Shown piece after piece: positions 8,727 to 15,827 of a stretch of DNA of 64,000 nt; position 1 is the stretch's first letter, and every line of letters begins with the position of its first letter. Below the pieces are notes generated by a model. The model was not told where the DNA came from, did no database searches, and saw only the letters and a list, made by a program, of their open reading frames with translations. The DNA is from JAHEME01 sp034435035. GTDB lineage: Bacteria; Chloroflexota; Anaerolineae; Aggregatilineales; UBA3940. Location of the stretch: NCBI GenBank assembly GCA_034435035.1, contig DAOTXW010000082.1:1-64000 (forward strand). Direction: 5' to 3'. The position numbers and the translations under genes were made by a program.

Positions 8727-9692
8727 TCATTCCTCCGTGTACTGGGCGGCAGCGTGACGCAACTCCCCGGCAATCTGCTGCCGAAGCTCCGGCGGGGCAA
8801 GCACTTCACAATCTGGCCCCCAGCCCCGGATCCAGGGAACCAGCTCCAGTGTCCCTGCCACCCGCAGCCGCCATTCGATGCTGCCGTCGGGCAGCGTCTC
8901 GACCTCCTGCAACGGGTGCCAGATAGTCTCCTGCACCCGGCGTGCGGCCGGGTGGCGAAAGCGCAGCCGCACCTCGACCGGCTCTTCGCCGTACCAGATG
9001 CCCCAGGCGTGCCGCAGCAGCGTATCCAGATCCATATCCGCCGGGCGGGTGAAGCTCTCCGTCGTCAGGGTGGCGCTCAGGATGCGCTCCACCTTGAAAG
9101 TCCGCAGCTTCCCGTGCGAGGCGCTGTAGGCGATGAGATAGACCCCTTCGCTCAGCGGCGCCGGCTCAAAGAAGTAGGGGTGGACTTCGTAGGTGTTAGC
9201 CTGCGGACTGGAGAACTTCTGATGATCGACTCGGACGGTGAGCTGTTCCAGCCAACCCCGGATGAGCGTTTCCCAGACGCGCAGCCGGTCGGCGTCAGGG
9301 GGATGGTCGGCCTGGGCAGCGTGGATGGCCTCGGCAAGCTGGCTGGCGAGTGGATGGCGCAGGACCAGGGAGAGTTTCTCCAAGGCCGAGGTCATCAGGG
9401 GTGAGAGGTGCGTCGTTCGCCGGATCATGTGCCGCATGGCAAGATACAGCATCAAGGACTCGCCCTGGCTGAGACGCACGTTGGACAGGTAGTGCTGGCG
9501 GTCGATGAAGTAGCGGTCTCCATCCTGCTGGATAGGGACCTCTGCAGAAAGCTCGTGCAGATCTCGCCATATCGTCGTGCGATCCACACCCAGCCGCGCT
9601 GCCAGCTCGCGCGACGTGTAGCCCCGCGGTGAGGCAAGCAGCGACTCCTCAATGCGCTGGAGGCGGGAGACACGATTGAGTGCACGCGACAT
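8727..9692 (-). CDS. WYL-domain transcriptional regulator of the cas operon
   Basis: This 321-aa protein has an N-terminal winged helix-turn-helix (residues 10-60, including YTSRELAARLGVDRTTIWRDL) and a central-to-C-terminal WYL domain (PYFFEPAPLSEGVYLIAYS, then LRTFKVERI). WYL regulators bind DNA and often respond to nucleotide or nucleic-acid ligands, and many control CRISPR or other defence genes. Here it is the first gene of the operon and overlaps cas8b by a few bases, so it probably controls its own operon. A palindrome 43 bases upstream of its start is a candidate binding site. Activation versus repression cannot be read from sequence. Confidence 0.88.
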   Translation of the reverse strand: MSRALNRVSRLQRIEESLLASPRGYTSRELAARLGVDRTTIWRDLHELSAEVPIQQDGDRYFIDRQHYLSNVRLSQGESLMLYLAMRHMIRRTTHLSPLMTSALEKLSLVLRHPLASQLAEAIHAAQADHPPDADRLRVWETLIRGWLEQLTVRVDHQKFSSPQANTYEVHPYFFEPAPLSEGVYLIAYSASHGKLRTFKVERILSATLTTESFTRPADMDLDTLLRHAWGIWYGEEPVEVRLRFRHPAARRVQETIWHPLQEVETLPDGSIEWRLRVAGTLELVPWIRGWGPDCEVLAPPELRQQIAGELRHAAAQYTEE

Positions 9693-9734
9693 ACTGACCT
9701 CGGGTCCGGGATTCCTAAGACCAGTCTACCATCA

Positions 9735-9759
9735 TTCCGTTGCAAGTAATCCAACGGAA
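9735..9759. promoter_or_regulatory. Palindrome upstream of WYL-cas operon, candidate operator
   Basis: A perfect inverted repeat, TTCCGTTG - 9 bases - CAACGGAA, lies 43 bases upstream of the WYL start codon. It has the size and placement of an operator for an autoregulated dimeric repressor or activator. Binding by the WYL protein is inference. Part of it (9737-9752) resembles leader bases 329-344. Confidence 0.55.
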
Positions 9760-9913
9760 CAGGGTTTTGCCGCCCACCCGGCAATTTATTGGATCATGCC
9801 TCATAGTGTGCAGAATAAATTGGTTTGGCGAAAGCAGTATCCTGGCTTCTCTGTAAAGCTGCAAACGATCAGATAAAAGGAGTATGAGATAACCGGCCAC
9901 AACCAGAGCACCG

Positions 9914-10080
9914 CTGGACTATTTGCGGGAAGCGGCGCAGGTGATACTCCAGGCCTTGATTGAGTGGGAAGTGGGCTAGCAGGTCAGAATGGAGCGCTAT
10001 GAGCGCACACCGGATCGCATAACCCACGTAATGGCAGCACGGCGCGGAGGTGGTAGACGCGGGTGGCCGGCATCGGCGGG
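9914..10080 (+). pseudogene. Decayed N-terminal fragment of an IS256-type transposase
   Basis: Translating from 9914 gives LDYLREAAQVILQALIEWEVG, a stop, then QVRMERYERTPDR. After a frame change this continues as RNG...ARRW, a stop, then TRV. The order and spacing match the N-terminal part of IS256/Mutator-family transposases (typically LRE...LQELLE, RYERTP.R..YRNGY...W.TRVG). Two stops and a frameshift show it is dead, and no catalytic DDE part or terminal repeats are visible. The match is from memory of the family, not a search. Confidence 0.6.
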
Positions 10081-10269
10081 AGTTGAAACGGAGTGTCTGG
10101 CAGAGGACGTATATGGCGACCCTCATACAGTGCAGGTTGGGAAAGTGAACGGAGCAAAGCGCACAGGGCAAACAACCGTTGAGGAACCGGGACGTATATG
10201 CACATGTGACCCAGCACCCAGGGCAGGATTGGAACCCCGACCAGTGGGGCGGCTGAAGACGTGGCATTG

Positions 10270-10278
10270 TGATATAAT
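10270..10278 (+). promoter_or_regulatory. Extended -10 promoter upstream of metG leader
   Basis: The sequence TGATATAAT is a perfect extended -10 element (TGnTATAAT). No good -35 is visible, as is common for this promoter class. Transcription would start near 10285 and run about 255 bases to metG. Confidence 0.6.
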
Positions 10279-10284
10279 AACGCT

Positions 10285-10489
10285 GCTCTATCTGTGCCCG
10301 ACAGCAGCAGGGTAAGTATGCTGGCAAGCGGACAAAGGACTTATCACGGTTATATGGCCATGCCTGGCAGGCCGTGGCTGCAGGGGAGCGGAACCCCTGG
10401 CAGCATTGTTCGCGCTGGTAGGCCGCTCGACTAGCACGATCCACGGTATACAGGCATCCTGCCGCCAGCCTCCGCGCTGGCGGTTTTTT
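10285..10489 (+). ncRNA. Structured metG leader RNA or small RNA
   Basis: Between the extended -10 promoter and a strong terminator lies about 205 bases with several possible helices: CTGT/ACAG near the 5' end, CACGG/CCGTG (around 10346 and 10371), and a long hairpin GCTGCAGGGG/CCCCTGGCAGC at 10377-10404 with one bulged G. AGCGG near 10327 can pair with CCGCT near 10423 to enclose the middle. It could be an attenuating leader for metG or a free-standing small RNA. It does not match T-box, SAM-I, SRP RNA or tmRNA signatures that I know. Confidence 0.4.
10462..10489 (+). terminator. Rho-independent terminator before metG
   Basis: A perfect 8-bp GC-rich stem (CCGCCAGC/GCTGGCGG, loop of 6) is followed by six Ts. 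It ends 52 bases before the metG start, so it either ends a small RNA or acts as an attenuator. Confidence 0.85.
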
Positions 10490-10541
10490 GTGGGTAACAG
10501 CCATCCCAGTACAATCATCTGGACTTCATAGGAGAGACCTC

Positions 10542-12305
10542 ATGACTGAGATCATTCACGTTTCTGTCGCCTGGCCTTACGCTAATGGTGATCTGCATGT
10601 CGGGCATCTGGCAGGCGCTTACCTGCCAGCAGATGTCTTTGCCCGCTACCACCGCCTCAAGGGCAGCCGCGTCCTGATGGTTTCTGGCTCGGATTCGCAT
10701 GGCACTCCGATCCTGGTCACCGCGGATAAAGAGGGCGTCACTCCGCGTCAGGTCTTCGAAAAATATCATCGGCGCTTCCTGGAGACCCAGCGGATGCTGG
10801 GGATTAGCTATGACCTTTTTACGCATACCGATACCGAGAACCACCACCGCATTGCTCAGGACTTCTTCCTGAAGCTGCTGGAGCGCGAGGCGCTCTACCT
10901 CGATACGCAAGCCCTGCTGTTCGACGAGCAGGCCGGGCGGTTTCTTCCTGACCGACTGGTGGAAGGTACCTGTTACCTCTGCAACACGCCCGGTGCGCGG
11001 GGGGATCAATGTGATGCTTGTGGGAACCTGCTCGATGCGGTGCAGCTGGTGAACCCGCGTAGTAAGCTCACCGGCACCACACCGGTAGTGCGCGAAACGC
11101 AACACTATTTCCTTGACCTGGCACAGTTCCGTGAGGAGTTGGCTGCCTACCTGGCGGATAAGGATTACTGGCGGCCTAATGTCGTCAACTTTGCCCGTAA
11201 CATGGTAAACGACCTGCGCGGCCGCCCCATCACGCGCGACATCGACTGGGGCATCCCGGTGCCCCTCCCTGGCTGGGATGATAAGAAACTCTACGTGTGG
11301 TTTGAGGCTGTGATGGGCTACTTCACGGCCAGCGTTGAGTGGGCACACAACCTTGGTCAGCCAGAAGCCTGGCGCGAGTGGTGGTACAACCCGGCGGCGC
11401 GTATCTACAACTTCATCGGCAAGGATAATATTCCGTTCCATACTGTGATCTGGCAAGCCGAGCTGCTGGGGGTGAGCGGACTCTATGCGGCTGACCCGGA
11501 TCAGAGGCTGACTCTGCCTTACGATGTGCCAGCCAATGAGTTCATGAATGTGCAGGGAGATAAGTTCTCCAAGAGCCGCAACTGGGCCGTGTGGCTTCCG
11601 GATATCCTGGAGCGCTACGATCCCGATGCGATCCGCTATTACGTGGCAAGCGTAATGCCTGAGACCAGCGACAGCGACTTCACCTGGGATGATTTCGTCG
11701 CCAGAAACAACAATGAGCTGGTAGCCTGGTGGGGAAATCTGGTCAACAGGGTGCTGAAATTTGCGTACAAGAACTGGGACGGCGTTGTTCCGGATCCTGG
11801 TGAACTGCGACCGGAAGATAAGATCCTGCTGGAGAGGATTGAAGCAGGCTTCACAACGGTGGGGCGCTACCTGGATGAGGTCAAGCTCCGCCGTGCACTG
11901 GGAGAGGCCATGAGCCTAGCCCGTGAAGTGAACGTCTACCTTGACAGCGCGCCATGGTTTGGTGTCATCAAGCAGGATCGGCAGGCCGCCGCCACGACGG
12001 TCTATACAGCGCTGCAGGCGATCACTAACCTGAAGACGCTGCTGGCCCCGTTTCTGCCATTTTCTGCCCAGCAACTTCATGGGATGCTGGGCTTCGATGG
12101 GCAGTTGTTTGGCGAACTGCGGATAGAGACTTATCAAGAATCACAGCGAAGTCATGAGGCATTGATTTACGATCCGACCGGAGCGGCAGGTCGATGGGCG
12201 CCAGAAGCTCTGCCGCCTGGTCAGGCCCTGCGTGAGCCAGTTGCCCTGTTCAAGAAACTGGATGAATCCGTGGTGGAGGAAGAGGTGGCCCGACTGGGCA
12301 AGTAG
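10542..12305 (+). CDS. metG: Methionyl-tRNA synthetase
   Basis: This 587-aa class I synthetase charges tRNA-Met. The HIGH-type motif is HVGH at residues 19-22 (PYANGDLHVGH), and the KMSKS-type motif is KFSKS in the middle of the chain. A knuckle with CYLC and CDAC pairs near residues 145-165 binds zinc. A downstream helical anticodon domain is present; no C-terminal tRNA-binding extension is seen, so it is the short form. The ATG at 10542 follows GGAGAG; an in-frame start 54 bases upstream would overlap the terminator and is rejected. Confidence 0.96.
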   Translation: MTEIIHVSVAWPYANGDLHVGHLAGAYLPADVFARYHRLKGSRVLMVSGSDSHGTPILVTADKEGVTPRQVFEKYHRRFLETQRMLGISYDLFTHTDTENHHRIAQDFFLKLLEREALYLDTQALLFDEQAGRFLPDRLVEGTCYLCNTPGARGDQCDACGNLLDAVQLVNPRSKLTGTTPVVRETQHYFLDLAQFREELAAYLADKDYWRPNVVNFARNMVNDLRGRPITRDIDWGIPVPLPGWDDKKLYVWFEAVMGYFTASVEWAHNLGQPEAWREWWYNPAARIYNFIGKDNIPFHTVIWQAELLGVSGLYAADPDQRLTLPYDVPANEFMNVQGDKFSKSRNWAVWLPDILERYDPDAIRYYVASVMPETSDSDFTWDDFVARNNNELVAWWGNLVNRVLKFAYKNWDGVVPDPGELRPEDKILLERIEAGFTTVGRYLDEVKLRRALGEAMSLAREVNVYLDSAPWFGVIKQDRQAAATTVYTALQAITNLKTLLAPFLPFSAQQLHGMLGFDGQLFGELRIETYQESQRSHEALIYDPTGAAGRWAPEALPPGQALREPVALFKKLDESVVEEEVARLGK

Positions 12306-12336
12306 CGGCAGGGGCAGCCGGTTTCGGCGCCGAACG

Positions 12337-12894
12337 TCACCCTTCCAGCAGCGGGCGCACCTGAGCATCCAGCACGTCGAGGGTGATAAGGCCCGTATGC
12401 CGGTAGATGATCTCTCCCTCCGGGCCGATGATCAGCGTGACCGGCAGCCCCGTGATGCCAAAGCGGTCAGCGATGCGGCTGTCGGGGTCCAGTGCGACCG
12501 GAAACGTGAAGCCGTTTTCCCGAATGAAGCCACGGGCCAGTTCAGGGGTCTCGCCGGTATTGACGGCCACCAGGACAAAGCCCTGATCACGATGATCGAG
12601 GAAGTAGCGATTCAGCTCCGGCATCTCGGCGCGGCAGGGTGGACACCAGGTAGCCCAGAAATTGAGGGCGACTGTCTTCCCTCGATAATCTGCCAGCCGA
12701 ATCGTACCCCCGTCAAGGGCCTGGAGTGAAAGATTAGTTCGTGTGGCCGAAGAAGCGCCCGTATCGATCGACAGCATCAGTCCGGCAGCGCCGACAAGCA
12801 ACGCAGCGCCGACCGCTGCGGCTGCCAGGGCTGCTGAGCGCCGACCTGCTGAGCGGTTTCTTCGGCCTTGCTCAGCCGCACGTGTCATTTGCAA
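12337..12894 (-). CDS. TlpA/ResA-like thiol-disulfide protein
   Basis: This 185-aa protein has an N-terminal membrane anchor (about residues 20-43) followed by a thioredoxin-like domain facing outside. The redox motif is WCPPC in FWATWCPPCRAEMPEL, and the cis-Pro loop is GLPVT. Such proteins reduce disulfides, often during cytochrome c maturation, though no maturation genes are adjacent. A TTG start at 12894 is best spaced from AGGAG; an ATG two codons later is the alternative. It converges with metG. Confidence 0.88.
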   Translation of the reverse strand: MQMTRAAEQGRRNRSAGRRSAALAAAAVGAALLVGAAGLMLSIDTGASSATRTNLSLQALDGGTIRLADYRGKTVALNFWATWCPPCRAEMPELNRYFLDHRDQGFVLVAVNTGETPELARGFIRENGFTFPVALDPDSRIADRFGITGLPVTLIIGPEGEIIYRHTGLITLDVLDAQVRPLLEG

Positions 12895-13089
12895 TCGTCA
12901 TCTCCTGCTGGTCGAGCAGATAAGGTAGATGATACCCGGTGCGGGCGATTCTAACCGCATTCAACCCTTCTGCAACGGAGTCTGGATCAAGCGTCCCCTC
13001 TCCATTAGATGCAGCCGCCCCGATAGCGATGCATCGGCACAGGCCGCTTCCAGGATATCCAACGCCCGTGCGCAGCCGCCACAGCCAAT

Positions 13090-13118
13090 TTGCAGCCGCA
13101 GCGCGATCCGCGTATAGT
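13090..13118 (+). promoter_or_regulatory. Sigma-70-type promoter
   Basis: TTGCAG (13090-13095) and TATAGT (13113-13118) are separated by 17 bp and lie 37 bases before the start of the gene at 13155. Confidence 0.5.
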
Positions 13119-13154
13119 GAGGCACATCCATTATTTTACCCGTGGAGATGACCG

Positions 13155-13622
13155 ATGCTCTCTGATGAGATGAAGGATGATCTGAGTAGCCCCGAGGGTT
13201 CCGAAGAAGAAGCGAAATCCGCTCCTGTGGGGGACTCGCCGGACGAACAGGCCGGCGAGTCGAAGCCTGAGAAGAAGCCCGGAGATTGGGTAACCGTCAA
13301 GACGCCCAAAGTATCCCGGGCGAAGGAACCTGAGAAAGCGGCGGCCGCCTCCACGGCGCCACCCGCTAAGGCGGAGAAACCTGCCCCGGCGAATGTCCCC
13401 GCAGGTCCCGTCGCTCCTGCGCCCCCGCAAGCTGCTGCGCCAAAGTCGACGACCGCGCCGTCTAATGTGCCGCTGGGCAGCCAGCTGGCCAGCATGGGTG
13501 TCACCGACCCCAGCACGCAGAAGATCATTGTATACGGCGGCGGCGCACTCCTGGTACTGTGCTGCCTGTGCTCATGTATCGCGATCGCCATCACGTTCCT
13601 GGGTCCTGCCATGGGCCAGTAG
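13155..13622 (+). CDS. Unknown tail-anchored membrane protein
   Basis: This 155-aa protein is not recognised. The first 45 residues are acidic, the next 65 are rich in Ala, Pro and Lys and look disordered, and residues about 124-150 form one hydrophobic segment with several cysteines (VLCCLCSCIAIAITFL). That layout suggests a cytoplasmic low-complexity arm held by a C-terminal anchor. It has its own promoter and a strong terminator, so it is a single-gene unit. It faces the FHA protein, which has a similar Cys-rich membrane segment. Confidence 0.7.
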   Translation: MLSDEMKDDLSSPEGSEEEAKSAPVGDSPDEQAGESKPEKKPGDWVTVKTPKVSRAKEPEKAAAASTAPPAKAEKPAPANVPAGPVAPAPPQAAAPKSTTAPSNVPLGSQLASMGVTDPSTQKIIVYGGGALLVLCCLCSCIAIAITFLGPAMGQ

Positions 13623-13650
13623 ACAGCTTCAGTGTTGGCTGTAAAGTGAT

Positions 13651-13684
13651 CGGGCTGTGCCGATACAGGCACAGCCCGTGTTTT
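13651..13684 (+). terminator. Rho-independent terminator
   Basis: A perfect 11-bp stem (13651-13661 with 13668-13678), a 6-base loop and a following TGTTTT end the gene at 13155-13622. It may also serve the convergent FHA gene. Confidence 0.8.
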
Positions 13685-13714
13685 GTCTCATAGAGGCGGT
13701 GAGCCTGCCGGAAA

Positions 13715-14290
13715 CTATGGGCAATAGAAGAACTGCTCAGCCAACGGCAGGCTGCAGTACGAATTAGTCTGGTCGATGACGATCACAGCAGCAACCAGCA
13801 GGCAGCAAAATACCAGAGTCAGAACCCCGCAGCCAATGACGATCCAGCGGCTTCGGTCTGTAGGATAATCCTCCTCCTCAGGGGTCGGAGGGGCTGCCGG
13901 GGCATAGGCCATTGGTGGGCGGCTGGGCATTGCCTGAGGCCGCTGGCCTCCTCCCACCATCGTGGAGGCCACATCACTGGTGCCAAAGACCTCAAAGGCA
14001 AGAGTGACCGTTTCGCCCAGGCCAATCAGGTCGCCGTTATTTAGCTGGTAGGGGCCTGTGATACGCTGCCGGTTGATAAATGTCCCGTTTGTGCTGCGCA
14101 GATCCTCAACTGTGTACCCGGCAGACGTGCGAGTCAGGCGCGTATGATGGCGCGAGATCTCCGGGTCATTAATGACAATGTCATTCGTGATATCGCGCCC
14201 AATGGTGAGGGTATCACGAGTCAGCTCGAACTGCTGGTTCGGCTGAGGCCCGCGGCGAACGATCAAGCGAAAGCTTGCGCCCGATTGCAT
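13715..14290 (-). CDS. FHA-domain membrane protein
   Basis: This 191-aa protein carries an FHA domain (about residues 8-95) with the expected signature: LTIGRDITNDIVINDPEISRHH, then DLRSTNGTFINR. FHA domains bind phosphothreonine peptides. A Pro-rich linker follows, then one transmembrane helix (about 145-170) and a short cysteine-containing outer tail. It therefore probably reads kinase signals at the inner membrane face. The ATG at 14290 follows GAGGAG; a longer reading has no ribosome site. Confidence 0.88.
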   Translation of the reverse strand: MQSGASFRLIVRRGPQPNQQFELTRDTLTIGRDITNDIVINDPEISRHHTRLTRTSAGYTVEDLRSTNGTFINRQRITGPYQLNNGDLIGLGETVTLAFEVFGTSDVASTMVGGGQRPQAMPSRPPMAYAPAAPPTPEEEDYPTDRSRWIVIGCGVLTLVFCCLLVAAVIVIDQTNSYCSLPLAEQFFYCP

Positions 14291-14461
14291 TGCACATATC
14301 TCCTCAGGAAATGTCGGCTCACAGGTAAGAAACCGGTATATCGTCGTTATGATAGGAGCTTTTGCAAGCGCTGTCAAACTAAAACCCGCTGCCGCGTGAT
14401 GTTTGAGGCGTTCTCATTAGGTAGGTCGCGGTCATCACAAACCGCTATAAAAAAGGTCGAT

Positions 14462-14490
14462 TTGACAATAATTCACCGCCTCGCTAGAAT
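14462..14490 (+). promoter_or_regulatory. Promoter of SufR-like regulator 1
   Basis: A consensus TTGACA (14462-14467), a 17-bp spacer and TAGAAT (14485-14490) lie 59 bases before the start codon of the regulator at 14549. Confidence 0.75.
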
Positions 14491-14548
14491 GCAACAGGAG
14501 CAGATTGTCCGGTTAGCAGGCTGTGCTGGCCTGCAGGGTGGGTGCCTC

Positions 14549-15172
14549 ATGCAGAAGACACGTCAGAAGATCCTTGACTATCTCCGCCAGCAGGGCGAGG
14601 CGACGGTCGAGGAGCTCAGCCGAGCCCTCGACGATCTCACGCCGGTGACTGTTCGCCATCATCTGGATGTACTCCGCAGCGAAGACCTCGTGGCTGCGCC
14701 CGAAGTACGTCATCGCGCAACCCCTGGACGCCCCCGCTATGTCTACACGCTGACGGAACGCGCCCGCGAGTCGTTCCCCAAGAATCTCGGCACCCTTACC
14801 GGGCATATGATCAGTCACCTCAAAGAGACGATGCCCCCCGCGCAGATCAACGTGTTCTTCGAAGGACTCGCGGCTCGTATGGCCACCGACATGGAGCCAG
14901 GCCCGGTCAATGAGCCGCTGGAGCGCAGACTGGAACGAGCAGTCGCCCACCTGAGCGAGCATGGCTACGAAGCGCGATGGGAGCCTCATCCAAGGGGCTA
15001 TGTCCTGCACACGCGGAACTGTCCCTATACTGGAATTGCGTCTGACCATCAGGACCTATGCCTGCTGGATATTCGCTATATCAGCCACCTTCTGGGCGCC
15101 GTGCCTCGCCGCCTGGATTTTATACCGGAAGGCGCCGACAGCTGTTCGTACCTTATAGAGACTGGGAGCTGA
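14549..15172 (+). CDS. SufR-like Fe-S-sensing transcriptional regulator 1
   Basis: This 207-aa protein has a DeoR/ArsR-type winged helix at residues 1-65 (ILDYLRQQGEATVEELSRAL, then TPVTVRHHLDVL). Its C-terminal part has a cysteine set: a Cys in NCPY, a second Cys 12 residues later in DLCLL, and a third in DSCSYL. CX12C plus a further Cys is the Fe-S ligand pattern of SufR, the repressor of suf genes in cyanobacteria. It lies directly upstream of an A-type Fe-S carrier gene. The ATG at 14549 is chosen because the promoter lies just upstream. The sensing role is inferred. Confidence 0.8.
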   Translation: MQKTRQKILDYLRQQGEATVEELSRALDDLTPVTVRHHLDVLRSEDLVAAPEVRHRATPGRPRYVYTLTERARESFPKNLGTLTGHMISHLKETMPPAQINVFFEGLAARMATDMEPGPVNEPLERRLERAVAHLSEHGYEARWEPHPRGYVLHTRNCPYTGIASDHQDLCLLDIRYISHLLGAVPRRLDFIPEGADSCSYLIETGS

Positions 15173-15220
15173 TGACCGTTGGCAACGGGTGGCCGGTAAA
15201 GAAGATAAACATCAGCATAA

Positions 15221-15249
15221 TTGACCGCAGCGCTGGCCAGTGCTACAAT
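15221..15249 (+). promoter_or_regulatory. Promoter of the A-type Fe-S carrier gene
   Basis: TTGACC (15221-15226) and TACAAT (15244-15249) are 17 bp apart and 48 bases from the start codon at 15298. ATAATTGAC across the -35 is shared with the -35 region of the suf operon, so both may bind a SufR-like protein. Confidence 0.65.
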
Positions 15250-15297
15250 ATCGGGAACTGACAGCGTAGCAGCATGGGACAAGGAGTCAACGCACTC

Positions 15298-15711
15298 ATG
15301 AGCGACACGGCCTCAAATCTGGTCCAGACCGACAGTGATATCCTTCTCGTCACCCCGGCGGCAGCCGACAAGATCCGGGGCCTGATGGCCGAAAAGAACC
15401 TTACCGGCTATGGGCTGCGGGTGTTTGTAGCCGGCGGAGGCTGCTCTGGGATGCAGTACGGCATGGCTTTTGAGGGCAACCCGTTGCCTAACGACCAGAT
15501 TGTGGAGACCGGCGGCATCCGCCTGATTGTCGATCCGGTCAGCCTGCCTTACATCCAGGGAGCCAGCATCGACTACGTGGATAACCTGATGGGCGGCGGG
15601 TTCCGCATCGATAACCCGAACGCGGTATCGACCTGTGGGTGCGGTCACTCTTTTCGCACCGGCGGGCAGGCAGGCGCCGATCATGGAAGCGGGGGCTGCA
15701 GCTGCCACTAG
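15298..15711 (+). CDS. erpA: A-type iron-sulfur carrier (ErpA/IscA/HesB family)
   Basis: This 137-aa protein should carry assembled Fe-S clusters to target enzymes. The three family cysteines are present: GGGCSGMQYGMAF near residue 50 and STCGCGHSF near residue 115. The short C-terminal tail, ending in GGCSCH, is richer in Cys, Gly and His than usual. The ATG at 15298 is preferred because AAGGAG lies upstream; an earlier ATG at 15274 has no ribosome site. It has its own promoter behind SufR-like regulator 1. Whether it is ErpA, SufA or IscA cannot be settled from sequence. Confidence 0.88.
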   Translation: MSDTASNLVQTDSDILLVTPAAADKIRGLMAEKNLTGYGLRVFVAGGGCSGMQYGMAFEGNPLPNDQIVETGGIRLIVDPVSLPYIQGASIDYVDNLMGGGFRIDNPNAVSTCGCGHSFRTGGQAGADHGSGGCSCH

Positions 15712-15827
15712 GCACCTTTGACAGTGACAGCCTGAACGAGGGATGTTGCCTGTGCGGGATGGCTGGTTGCCTGCTGACAGCCATCCCACATTTCTCTTCT
15801 CTGCCATAATGGTAACTGGAGAAACCA

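Noticed and set aside
10041..10060. T-box-like AGGTGGTA...CGCGG upstream of metG
   Set aside because: It lies about 480 bases upstream, with no antiterminator next to it, and is better explained as part of the IS256 remnant (RRW-stop-TRV).
10205..10240. Antisense tRNA-like GGTTCCAATCC on the minus strand
   Set aside because: The T-stem does not pair and no acceptor or anticodon arm could be built, so no tRNA is called.
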